In this document: positions 45,381-56,418 of the stretch, piece after piece
Layout: each line of letters opens with the position of its first letter
How positions within the stretch are numbered: position 1 is the stretch's first letter
Source of the DNA: Arctopsyche grandis
Taxonomy: Eukaryota; Arthropoda; Insecta; Trichoptera; Hydropsychidae
NCBI RefSeq assembly: GCF_051622035.1
Contig: NC_135360.1
Location: 3,345,501-3,409,500, forward strand
Direction: 5' to 3'
DNA: 64,000 bases
Position numbers and translations under genes: made by a program
Notes under the pieces: model-generated
Databases searched by the model: none
Told to the model about the DNA's origin: nothing
Seen by the model: only the letters and a program-made list of their open reading frames with translations

Positions 45381-47601
45381 TTGGACCTGCTGTCAGCTGC
45401 AGGTTTGTTACGTTTCACTTGAACCATTGCTATTGTTAATTCGCTAGTCGTAATCGTCAATACCTTTCTTATTTGCAGGTTAGGAAAGGTGATCATCTGC
45501 CAGATACGATATGCCTTTCTTGTGTCAACAATCTGAAATTGCTCGACAGTTTTCGAAACTCTGGTTGTCAGAATGACACAACGTCGAGGGTGAAATTAGA
45601 CGAGTCTTTGAAAGTCAAGCCGGAGGAAGTTTTGCTGGAAGATTTAATATGGGAAGATGATCTAGGTGCTGATTTGCCACCCAACATATCTAGTTCATCA
45701 AACAATGGCGGGGTAAGTAAATACCATTCGAGTGCCTTGTAACGGTTCTAAGCAAAACATTAAATTAATCGAAAATTAATTAATCATTTACCGTTCAATT
45801 TATTTTTTAGACCTCTGAAGGAAAAATTACTTGGAACGATAATACGGCAGAAATAATAGATACCAATAGACACATTCTAGCGGAACCATTACCAAGAGGT
45901 TTAGATAAAATGTGCTCTATATACATTCTGAATTGGGCCATCAAATAAATATCCAAGACAAGTTTTATACCCATAAACTTATTCTCATGGCTCTGAAAAA
46001 CTCTAATACTCAAATAAAGCCGCATGAATGTGACAATTGTTCAAAGACATTTAATAGAAAAAAGGGTCTCTATGTACACATGAGTGTTCATACAGGGATT
46101 AAATCACACAAATGTGAATTTTGTTTAAAATCATTCCCTTCAAAACCGGAGCTCTGCGTACACATAAGTATTCATAGTGAGGTTAAGCCACACAAATGTG
46201 ATATTTGTTCGAAATCATTCCATTCAAAATTTAACCTCCGTAATCACATGCTTATTCATAGCGGGGTTAAGCCATACAAATGTGACAATTGTTTAAAATC
46301 ATTCTGTTCAAAAGCTAACCTCCGTAATCACATGATTATTCACAGCCGTGCAAAGCCACATAAATGTCACACTTGTTTGAAATCATTCTCTTTTAAATCT
46401 GTACTTTCAAGGCATTTGAAATCACATGCTGGGGACAAGCCACACAAATGTGACATTTGCTTAAAATCATTTGCTCAAAAAAATTACCTTATGATACATA
46501 TGAGATGCCAGTGGCATCTCATATGTATTGTTACGTACGCCGTGGATTTGGCGAATTGTACTTAGACCAACGGATATCTGTTATCGGATTAACTAAATGC
46601 ATGCACTTACTTCCAAAGATTATATCTGGACTCTAAGTGCATTTAGGCTAAACAATGACCGTTATTAGTTATTTCTCAGAATCGGTACGGGGAGACCCAA
46701 TATCGGGGAAATACATATCCGAATACGTGACTATACAACAGGTAAACAGATTAGGCGTCCTGAGAGATCTACCCTTTATAAGGCGGTACGTAGGCGATAT
46801 CAGGTCATTCTGGACTTAACCGTGACACTGCGTGTATCTCCTGAATCATCAATAAATGCTGTGATACGACTATTGGCCTTTTACTTGGATCCTCCACCCA
46901 CCCCTACGTAACAGTATCATAATCTAATTTGAACGGTTTTTCCCCAGAGTGGCATCATGCCACTCTGGGGAAAACCCGTTCAAATGTGATATTTGTTTAA
47001 AATCGTTCATTTCGAAATATGACCTCGACGTACACAATAGTATTCACACTGGAAAAAAGCTACACGAATGTGAGGTTCGTTTCAAAATATTTACTAAAAG
47101 AAAATAGCGTACGAGACATATGATAATACACTCGGGAAAAAAACCTTTCAAATGTGATATTTGTTCAAATGCATTTGTTGATAAAACTTCATTGCAAAAT
47201 ATGACCTCGGTGTTCACATGAGTATTCACACTGGTGTAAAGCCACACAAATGTGAAGTTTGTTTTAAATCATTTACTGTAAAAAGTTACCTTGTGAGACA
47301 TATGAGTCGCCACTCTGGAGAAAAACTGTTCAAATGTGATATTTGTTTAAAATCATTCATTAGTAAACATGATCTCGGTTCACACATAAGTATTCACACT
47401 GGCCTTAAGCCATTCGAATGTAACATTTGTCTAAAATCATTCACTAAAAAATCTTCACTTGCAACGCATTTGACCTCTCACACTGGAGACAAGCCACACA
47501 ATTGTAACATTTGCTTCAAATCATTTACTCTAAAAAGTAGCCTTAAGAGACATATGAGACGCCACTCTGGAGAAAAACCGTTCAAATGTGATGCTGTTTG
47601 A
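45381..47601 (+). pseudogene. ZAD-C2H2 zinc-finger gene 2 (pseudogene)
   Basis: Only the last 22 nt of the first ZAD exon survive (45381-45402); the CRLC half is gone at the junction with LTR-related DNA. Exon 2 (45479-45712, 234 nt) is intact and keeps ICLSCVNNLKLLDSF. Exon 3 starts at 45811, but two extra bases near 45915 (TCTATATACATTC against TCCATACATTC in gene 4) shift the frame into an early stop. Six fingers remain open in 45912-46500. A solo LTR and two palindromes interrupt the array at about 46495-46980; further fingers follow, with four whole ones in 47218-47601 that end FKCDAV-stop as in gene 1. It cannot make the ancestral protein. Confidence 0.85.
46529..46913 (-). repeat. Solo LTR inside ZAD gene 2
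   Basis: Reads TGTTACGTAGGGG...GGCGTACGTAACA on minus and is flanked by a 4-bp target duplication GTAT (46525-46528, 46914-46917). The size is 385 bp. It is inserted in the middle of the finger array. Confidence 0.85.
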
Positions 47602-47619
47602 AAATATTACCTCGGTGTA

Positions 47620-48945
47620 CACATGAGTATTTGCACTGGATTAAAGCTGTACAAATGTGACATTTATTTAAAATCATTTACTGAGAGAAATATCCTTATT
47701 TATTTATTTTATTTATTTATTTATATATATTTTAGCTATCAAGCTAATTTAAAAAAAAAATACATCTTAATTATTATACTTAACTCTAAAATTTATAATT
47801 AACTTATATGTACTGTCCCTCACAGAGGTGTCTCTTCGCACCTCGCAGGAATGCATCCATGTTTTTAGCAGACCTGACGCACTCAGGGAGGGCATTATAC
47901 ATGAGCACACCCCTGTGAAAAACACCCCCAGCCGTCTTATTCTTTCTTACTCTACTTACAACTAGTTTGTCCTTATTTCTAGTATAAAAACTATGTTTAT
48001 CTCTATTCCTTATTATATAATCATCAAAATACTTAGGTAATAACTTATGATCTAACTTATAAACAAAAGACAATGTACTAATATTTAGACTAATTCTAAT
48101 ACTCATCCATCCTAATTCATCTAACATACTTCCAATACTCTTAAATCTACTCACATTCAAAATAGCTCTCATAGCTTTATTCTGTATTTTTTGCATTTTT
48201 TCTAAATCTTGGCCACTAAACAAATTAAGCACAGTGGCACAATAAACCACATGTGGCAAGACAATTGAATTAAACACTAAAATTTTACTTTTTTTACTTA
48301 AAATATTTCTTAATCTACATAATACACCAACTTTTCTAGCCATTTTTTTTATTATATAGTCAGCGTGCATTTTAAAATTTAGTCCTGAATCTATGTATAC
48401 ACCTAAGTATTTTATATTTTCAACTTTTTCAATTAACTTATCATCAATTCTAATTTCATTCAATATATTTTTATTTTTACCATTCAACCACATCATTTTT
48501 GTTTTATTCACATTCAACTTTAATTTATTTTCACACAACCAGTCATTCACATAATTTAATTCTATATTTAAAATCTCAGACATTACATCAACATTCTTTC
48601 CAATTATATATATCAATGTATCATCTGCAAACAAATGTATTTTACACATCTTAATTACCTTAACAATATCGTTTATATATAATATAAATAATAATATTGA
48701 ATATGAAACATACGAGACGCCACTCATATTCATAGTAGAGTAAAGCCACACACATATGATGTCTAATTTGTCTAAAATCTTATGTTCAAACATCTTCCCT
48801 TGCAAAGCATTTCAAGTCTCAACTAAATGCGACATTTGTTCAAAATAATTTTCTCACCAAACTTATCTTGTACACAAGAATATTCATAGCGAGATAAAGC
48901 CACACAAATATGATATTTGTGTGAAATTGTCCGTGTCCTTGTGAG
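47620..48945 (+). pseudogene. Decayed 3' fingers of ZAD gene 2, split by a LINE
   Basis: 47620-47696 and 48698-48945 align with 13886-14206 of gene 1: GAGTATTTGCACTGGATTAAAGC, then ATGAAACATACGAGACGC, then AGATAAAGCCACACAAATATG. Frames are broken, as in gene 1. Confidence 0.75.
47697..48697 (-). mobile_element. 5'-truncated LINE in ZAD gene 2
   Basis: A minus frame running about 48690-47804 has the reverse-transcriptase end: LFILYINDIVKVI, HLFADDTLIYI (catalytic ADD), LKLNVNKTKMMW, ENIKYLGVYIDSGL, then the C-terminal GVFHRGVLMYNALPE. Its tail is (AAAT)n, seen as TTTATTTATTT at 47697. The empty site is preserved in gene 1 (ATATCCTTATGAAACATAC, about 13930). Almost no frame damage in the retained part. 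Confidence 0.85.
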
Positions 48946-48950
48946 ACATA

Positions 48951-50471
48951 CAGGTATTCCTTGACTTACGACGGAGATACGTTCCTGAACCTCGGTCGTA
49001 AGTCGAGGAATATATATATTTTTTTTTTCGGTGATTTAACTTACTTTTATTAATACAGTAATTCAAATGAATTCATATTTAAATTTAAAAAAAATTAAAC
49101 ATCTATGTACATCATCTGTACTTATTAATTATAAATTATACATCCTCATCACTTATCACATAAGTACAATCCATTTCTTCATCTTCAGTTTGAGATACAG
49201 TCGTATGAGTTTTTTTTTTAAATGTGTCTAATTTTGTTTGAACAGTATCGTGTGTTTTTTCTCTATATATTTTTGGTAGCATGCGAGATTTTCTTGAATC
49301 CTGCGGTTCACATTTGAAAATCTTTCACTGTCTGGGTCCATCATTACAGTCCAAACTTTTGTATTCCTTGATTAATTAAATTAAAAGCAGCAGTCATTTC
49401 TTTCAATTCAATTTTTTTCAGCGGTTCCGCAGATGTGATTGATTCATTTTCATCAATATCCTCTTCTGCAACCATATGAGTTTCAAGATCTAATAATTCT
49501 ATATTAGTTAGATCTTCTGAATCATTTTCAAGAAGTTGGTTGATGTCTTCGTTATCTACGTCAAATTGTAGACGTTCACTAAATTGTACGATTAGGTTAG
49601 TAATATCCTCGATATTTTTTTCTTTTTCGTATATGCAAAGAGAAACGGGTTCAAATCAATTGGTGAGTTTTTTCCATATTCCATACGTACATGCTGAAGT
49701 AACTTCTTAAGCCATTAAAGGGTCCATCCCTTATTTATATTTCTTATAGCATGAAGGATATTATAATTTTTCCAAAATTCTTGAAAAATTTTTCCTTCTA
49801 TTGCTTCAATGCCTTGCGCAAATTTCATTTTTAAATAATGAGCTTTAAGAGACGCAATGGAATTCGCTTTTCAATCTTGTCATCGATCCAAATCACTTGT
49901 AATTTTTCCATTTGTTGAATGGGTTCGAGTCTTTTTTTATTTATTATTTTAGATTTGAATGACAAGGACCCTTTAACGGCTTTACGAATTTTTTCTTTAT
50001 CTTTTAAAATAGTGGAGACCGTTGAATGTGACAATTTCAAATTATTTGCCAAGTCCAACACTTTTTTACCACTATCATATTGTTTTATCACTTCAAGTTT
50101 CATTTATAAGTCTATCGCCTTTCTCTTTTTTTAACACGAGTTTCTTTATCAGTCATTATCCCTTTTCTTTATCACACATTATAAATTTTCTTATAAATAA
50201 AAATTTGAGCACTAATCAACACGAAATTGAGAAAATAAACATCCTAAAACAATAACGAACAGTTATGTAACAAACAGTAACGACCGTATGAGTTTGTTCC
50301 CATAGGAATGAGTCATAACTTAATTTTTAAAAGTACAGCGATGTTTCATTTCTTCCGAAAGAGAATTCCCCGTTTTCATAACTCACATCCGCTTGAGATT
50401 TATCAGTCAATTTTTGAAAAATAATTAATTAATAAAAAATATATTATTTTTTTTCGGTCGAGGACTACCTG
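48951..50471 (-). mobile_element. Complete Tigger (pogo-superfamily) transposon, decayed
   Basis: Ends CAGGTATTCCTTGACTTACG at the left and, reversed, CAGGTAGTCCTCGACCGA at the right. The TA target duplication is at 48949-48950 and 50472-50473. 1,521 bp. The minus strand encodes a degenerate CENP-B/Tigger transposase. Its inferred insertion point is just within the decayed fingers of ZAD gene 2. Confidence 0.88.
49140..50150 (-). pseudogene. Tigger transposase (CENP-B N-terminal DNA-binding domain)
   Basis: Start MTDKETRVKK at about 50153, then after a stop MKLEVIKQYDSGKKVLDLAN, LSHSTVSTILKDKEKI and EPIQQMEKLQVIWIDDKIEK (50103-49831), the double helix-turn-helix typical of Tigger/CENP-B. The DDE core is largely missing. 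The C-terminal acidic tail survives in pieces (DSEDLTNIELLDLETHMV, about 49530-49470). Inactive. Confidence 0.8.
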
Positions 50472-50508
50472 TATGTATAAGTAGTGCCGCCAAAAGGTAT
50501 CTTTTTAA

Positions 50509-51012
50509 CCCTTTGCCCGCGGCAATAAATATAGCGAACAAGCCCTGTATGCGGTACCTTTTTCGCGTATTTGGCAATCGAGTTTTCGACCTTAAATACA
50601 GGTTTTAATATTTTCTCAAGTAACCAGATATGTTAATTAACACAGAGTATTATTTTAAACATTAAAATACATAATATATCTTGTAGTTTTGGCTTAATTG
50701 TCAAATAATCATTCTTCATACAATTGAGACGTATCGTCGCCATTGTTCAACAGACGTGACGTCACATAAACGAGGTTTCAGTATGGTTTCACAAAAAAAT
50801 AATTTTGACTGGTATATATTCATTTTCAGCAAATTGAATAGATGGCATTCACCTCTCAGTAATATATTCAACCAATTTTGAACCTTAAAACAGTTGAAAT
50901 AGGCGCATATAAGCCTCAAAATCCCGTGCAAAGTTCAGAAATTCTATGGAAGACAGCCGCGCTACAGACTTGTCGCGCAAAGCTTCCATAGAAGACGGCC
51001 GCGGGCAAACGG
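50509..51012. mobile_element. piggyBac-type MITE, complete copy
   Basis: TTAA target sites flank it exactly (50505-50508, 51013-51016). Inverted tips: CCCTTTGCCCGCGGC and, reversed, CCGTTTGCCCGCGGC. 504 bp, non-coding. TTAA duplication with CCY-starting tips is the piggyBac signature. A deleted copy lies at 14207-14596. Confidence 0.88.
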
Positions 51013-51016
51013 TTAA

Positions 51017-51575
51017 GAGAATATGTTCTCTTTTTTGAACGCAATTCTTTTGTTCTCTATATTTTTTTTATATTATACCTATAATATTCTCTTTTTCAAT
51101 TTTGATAATAATTTCACGCAGTCCGTACTATATACATATTTCTCCTGAGTGGAGAGGCGAGGCAAACTGGCAACACTGAGTGTATACTCGTATTTACTTT
51201 TATTAGAATATTTTCCATAATCAGCGAACAGTGGACTAAAGTAATAAATAAGTTGAAAATTTCCACTGTCTGGGGTATTTTAAGCGTAGTATATAATCAC
51301 AAAAATGTTAAGAATTTTATAAAGGAAATAAAAGAAAATAAGAAACTTTTGCAACAAATTATTTGGTGCAAAAGTTTCATCGGCTAATTTGGTCCAAATT
51401 AGTCATATAATATTTCGTTTGAGATAATTGGACTTGTGCGTAAATTTGTTTTAAAAATTATTTTGATACTATATAAAAATATATGCATACATTATGATTC
51501 TTAGCCTCATAGATATAATATTTCCTGTACTGTTGGAATTTTACGATTACCATGTAGAATAATGGTGTTTTTGGT
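51017..51575. other. Repeat debris with a hAT fragment
   Basis: 51190-51480 (TTTTCCATAATCAGCGAACAGTGGACTAAAG...AACTTTTGCAACAAATT) is a diverged copy of 16890-17260 and so comes from the same hAT family. The rest is AT-rich. Confidence 0.5.
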
Positions 51576-51584
51576 ACCTTAAAT

Positions 51585-53083
51585 AAGTGCTTCCCAAATT
51601 GGGGGGTCGCGACCCCCTGGGGGGCCGCGAAAATATTCAGTAGAAAGTACTAATATTCATTTATGAATATTTTTCCACATTATATATTTAGGGAATGTAT
51701 ATACATATTTAAGTCTGTTAAAATTTCTTTTAAACAAATTATTTACTGTTAAAGCAAATTCTTTGCAATACAGCTCGATGAAACTACTGATATTACAAAT
51801 TGCGCACAGTTAATGGTTTTTGTAAGATATCAATATGACTTACAAATATTTGATGATTTTCTTTTCTGTCGGGAGCTTTCATCAACAACAAAAGGCTATT
51901 CCTTTATATATTTAAGAAAGTAGATGAGTTATTTTCCGAGAATGAAATTGAATGGTTAAAATGTGTTGGAATATGTACTGACGGTGCAGCAGCTATGACT
52001 GGGAAAATATCGGGATTTAAAGCTGAAGTAAAAAAGGTATGCATATTCACTGCATAATAAGTAGAGAACATCTAGTTTTTCGACATATATGTTGTGAACT
52101 GAGTAAAATTTTAAATGAAGTTGTGTCAATAGTAAATTTTGAGAAAAGTAATGCTTTAAATACAAGATTATTTAGTATTTTGTGCAAAGAGATGGATTCA
52201 GTTTTACTTTATCATACTGAAGTAAGGTTTTAAAACAAGTTGTAGAATTTAGTGACGAACTTCGCCTCTTTCTTCACGATAAAAAACCAGATCTCTTGTG
52301 TGTTTTGCATCTTATTTGGCGGATTTTTTTTGATAAAGTCAATGAACTAAATCTTTCGCTTCAGGGAAAAGAAAGCAACATTTTCATAATGAACATAAAA
52401 CTTCAAGCTTTCCAACAAAAGCTTTCTTTGTGGTCAAAAGGTATTAGTCAAGGATGCACGGAGATGTTTTCGTGTTTGAATGATTTTTTCACGAATAATG
52501 AAATATCACTTTCGACTTCAGTGAAAAATGCTATACTTGATCACATGGCCGAATCGATACTATTTTTCAAGAAGTATTTCCCCAACTTGAATGAGGATGA
52601 AAGGAACAATTGGATAAGAACACCGTTTGCCAAGTCCTTAAAATATGATCATATTACATGGACAGCCCAAGAAGAGTTGATCGATATCAGATCAGATAAT
52701 TTGCTTGAATTGGAATTTAATGAAAAAAGTATTTCAGAATTTTGGTTAAGGCGACAGCAAGAATATCCTGCTATTGGAAAAGAAGCCCTGGTAACTCTTA
52801 TTCCTTTCGCGACTACATACCTATGCGAAACAGCATATTCGTCATTACTTATATTAAAAAATAAGCAAAGGTCATGTTTTTCCACGGAGACTTTGGAAGA
52901 TCCTTTGCGACGAAGTTTTTAAGCACGTTCCTATAATTTTGTGCTGAATATAAATATGTGTATTATAATTGTAATAATTACAGCCAAATAAACCTTTTAA
53001 CTAGAAAAAATTTTTTTTAGGGGCTGGGAATTAATTCTTTCAGATTTTGGGGGTCGTGACATGAAAGTAATTGGGAAGCACTA
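51585..53083 (+). mobile_element. hAT element with 8-bp target duplication (ZBED5/SCAND3-like)
   Basis: Tips AAGTGCTTCCCAA and, reversed, TAGTGCTTCCCAA, followed at the left by the common hAT block GGGGGTCGCGACCCC. The target duplication CCTTAAAT is at 51577-51584 and 53084-53091. About 1.5 kb; much of the transposase N-terminus is missing. Confidence 0.85.
51770..52922 (+). pseudogene. hAT transposase, ZBED5/SCAND3 type, partial
   Basis: Broken frames begin IQLDETTDITNCAQLMVF (about 51770), then ICTDGAAAMTGK (about 51980). A long open part at 52296-52922 (208 codons) has the insertion domain (LQAFQQKLSLWSKG) and ends with LIPFATTYLCETAYSSLL, the hAT dimerisation motif. Two or more frame breaks lie upstream. 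Dead as a transposase. Confidence 0.75.
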
Positions 53084-53091
53084 CCTTAAAT

Positions 53092-53930
53092 GACTTATTT
53101 CACTTTAATAATAACCGCCACAATTACATATAAAGAAAATTGTAAAAAATAAACATTTTTTTGTTAAAAGTTCTCTTTTTATTTTGTCCATGACACTTGA
53201 CAACCTTAGACATATGTACATATGAGACATTACTCTGAAGAAAAACCTTAGCAAAAAATCCTCATGAAACATTGGATATCTCAAAATGTAAGCTAGGATT
53301 GAAAATCTCCTATGATTTCAACTACTATCATCATATTTGCAGTTCTCTTTAAAAATGCTTGTTGATACGAATAGCGAAGTATAATGGAACCCCAAAGACT
53401 AAAATTATTACAAAAAGCACTTAAAAGGAAATTCATGGACACATAGCTGTGGTTTTAAATGAAAATAATACTGTCATAATAACTTAAATAATAACTTCAT
53501 ACAGAAGAGCGAAAATGAAAGGTATGTATGTATATATTAAAAAAAATATTTTTACATTCACTGTTTTTGTTATTATACCTACATATGTACATGGTTCGGT
53601 GATTACTGGTCACAAATTACTCGTCACAAAGTCACTAAAATCTCTATAACGGAACATCTGGCAGCCGAAAAGTCCATCATACTAACGATAACTATCATAG
53701 TAACGAGAAATTGAGTGCCAAATATTGTGTATTCGCGATTTTCATTGGAAAAATTGTCTTTGTGACCACCCCAATGTGACGAATAGTCCAATTACCATGT
53801 ACATATGTGATTGCATATATGATTTTTACAAGATCGTTATTCATAAAAAAAAAGCTAAAAATCAATACCTGCGCAGAGAGATGTAATAAGAATAGAGGGG
53901 CCCTTAGGAATGAATAATTGTTGTCAATTT
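53092..53930. other. Spacer with a zinc-finger trace and a dispersed repeat
   Basis: 53209-53250 (ACATATGTACATATGAGACATTACTCTGAAGAAAAACC) is a C2H2 linker-like trace, probably the continuation of ZAD gene 2 beyond the inserted transposons. 53690-53800 is the inverted relative of 34960-35050. No intact gene. Confidence 0.45.
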
Positions 53931-53939
53931 GTATTAGCG

Positions 53940-54405
53940 GCTCGTTTCCTCGCTCCCGAATCACCGGTTCGAGACTGGTGATGTTTGACGATACTTGGAG
54001 ACCAGCTCCAGTATTCGTCCGGGGTGAAGTGAGGAAGCCTAGTCTGTCTTCGTCCCGAAGGCAGACAACACGTAACCGCGTGTGTTGGGTGAGGTTTCTT
54101 GCATAACCTCAAGCCACACAACACGTGTTCTTTTGTACGAGCCCCCCCCCCCCTCCTTCCCCCTTGCTTGCTCTCTGTACATTTAAACTTAAAATACAGT
54201 GGCTCACATACAGATTTACAACCTGTTTTCATTATATATAATTTCCCGCCATTTTCCTTCTCCCCACTTCACGTTCACATACGCACATAGTACGAGAGAG
54301 GGAGACAGAGAGCCGAGCCATCAGCAGAGACCAGACCACAGACGACGAGCAACTCTACAAACATCACGTCCAGGTGGCTTCTCGATTGAGAACGCCTGGC
54401 GTACG
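53940..54405. repeat. Dispersed repeat, copy 2 (related to 43600-44095)
   Basis: Matches copy 1 through ACTGGTGATGTTTGAC, CTTGGAGACCAGCTCCAGTA, GTCTGTCTTCGTCC, the poly-C run at 54140 and TCGATTGAGAACGCCTGGCGT. Class unknown; non-coding. Confidence 0.65.
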
Positions 54406-54571
54406 TAAACGCGCCTTATGGCCAACGCTTGCGCATATGATGCATATATGGATATTACTCACGTCAATCACGGCGCAGAACTTGATTAATAATGTGTTTC
54501 TGTCAAGTAATTTATAGCTGATTCAATGACGATAAAATGCATTTTAATCATTATACAGCGTGATAATAGTA

Positions 54572-55642
54572 TGGGGGATGAACGAATGAGACGACTGGCA
54601 TGTTAATGCACGTATTTTATTTATGACAGCTGAAGGCAGAGTGGGTGGGTAGCCGCTCTCCGAACCCAGCCGAGTTGGTCTCCACTCGCAGGAAGGTGAC
54701 CAAACTCGAACATGTCGTATAGCGAGCCGCCACATCACTCCCCCCCCAGCATCAGCGATACAAAAATTACAAAGAAACAAATTTTACAAAAGAAAAAAAA
54801 ATATTGTTACACAAAGAGAAAAAAAATTATCGAGTGGGGAGAAAAAAAAATTGTTGACGTGGGTCATCCGCTGTGTAGGTGTACCGCCCTGAATGGTCAG
54901 TACATTCGAGGGCGGTGACGTCGCGAGCAGGACGGTGGGTCGTCCGATGGTCGCGCCGATGCGATGCTGCGCCGGCGCCGCTCTTCCGAGGCTGATGTCG
55001 GTTGGTGGGGCGGCGGGGGCGGCAGGGGCATCGATGTGGTTGATGATACTCCGAGCTGGACTGTGAGTCGTTGTGGCTCGTGGAGGTGTTGTAGCGCTGC
55101 CGCCCGTCTCGGCGTGACGACGCTCGTGGGGACGGACGGGGCCTTGATGATGATGATGGTGCTGAGGTGGTGTGTGATGAATCTTGTGGTGCTGGATGAC
55201 CGTTCTATGTGTACTGGATCGCGCATGACTCCACATCCAGCTGTCAAGATCGTCGTCTAATTCGCTCCCCCATTTTTTTAAGCACCTGTCATCGACGTTG
55301 TGGCTGGACTCTAGTCGGTAGTAGGTAGGTAGCCGTGTCTGCTCGTTTATTGTCACCCGCGAGCCGCGGCGTGCTGTGTCGATGGCGATGCCGGCGCGGC
55401 GGGTAACTTTCCCGCCTGGCTCGGCGAGGCAGGGATGAACGGCGGCATGCTGAATTAATCAAGACTGCGTGGCTCGATGTCGGGAGTCACCAGTTATGGG
55501 GGATGAACGAATGAGACGACTGGCATGTTAATGCACGTGTTTTATTTATGACAGCTGTAGCCGCTCTCCGAACCCAGCCGAGTTGGTCCCCACTCGCAGG
55601 AAGGTGACCAAACTCGAACATGTCGTATAGCGAGCCGCCACA
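54572..55642 (-). mobile_element. Miniature LTR element (TRIM-like fossil)
   Basis: Direct repeats at 54572-54734 and 55497-55642, with TG...CA ends and a 6-bp duplication ATAGTA on both sides. On minus, TGGTGACTCCCGACATCGAG beside the 55497 repeat resembles a tRNA-Trp primer-binding site. The interior is only about 760 bp, His/Pro-rich in translation and without recognisable pol domains, so it could move only with help. LTRs are similar apart from a short indel, so it is fairly young. Confidence 0.8.
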
Positions 55643-56240
55643 ATAGTAAATAATTGAATTGTTTTCATTGATTAAATTAGCTTTTACTCGGATTTAAATA
55701 TATTTTGCTTAATTTTGAGTACTTTTTTTCCCCCTACCGCGTCTAGTGTGATTTTTTTTGGTATCGGTACACGAAGGTTAAGTATGAATAAAGAAATGTA
55801 TTTTGTCTGCATTTTAGCTACATCAGAATCCGCCCTCTATTCCGCATTGCACTAGTGGCAGGCTGCACACATTACGAAATATTCTCCTTTGACATTTTAA
55901 TTATGTATATGATTACAATAAGTTATAGCGAGAAGCCGTATAAAGAGATGTAGACGGTGTGAGTGTATTAACATTAACTTGCTAATATTTAAATACAAGA
56001 GAACCGAAAACCGAAACTGAATCGATATATATTTATTTTACCGAACCGGAACGAAATAAATAACGGTTCGAATATTATTTTTGATTAATCTTACAATTAT
56101 CAAAACAAATGTGGCATCTATCCGTCAACGTAATAATTAACCTTCGGCCATTTGACATTCAGAAGATACGTAATTTGAAAAACCCGTGTTTTGAAAACCT
56201 GCTATTTGGACTACTAGCTTCGACCAACTCGTATTCGACA
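55643..56240. other. Upstream region of ZAD gene 3
   Basis: AT-rich. From about 56105 the sequence GCATCTATCCGTCAACGTAATAATTAACC...CCATTTGACATTC matches the region upstream of ZAD gene 4 (about 60980-61030), so it belongs to the duplicated unit and probably includes the promoter. Confidence 0.55.
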
Positions 56241-56418
56241 AATTGAATTCGCGTGTTTGCTTAGAATCGTAGAAAGCCCACTCGACTCCATCACCAGCAC
56301 CAATTGTGTGTCAACCTGGCAAGACCCTCGACTCCAAACGTCTGAAACGTCTACATCTAGACATCCATTGTCCACTCTCCACTCTCTAGGAGTTTGTGCT
56401 TCTCCTGCCCAAGGAGTA

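Noticed and set aside
54784-55356. His/Pro-rich reading frame as a host gene
   Set aside because: It lies wholly between the LTRs of the miniature element and is best seen as element interior.
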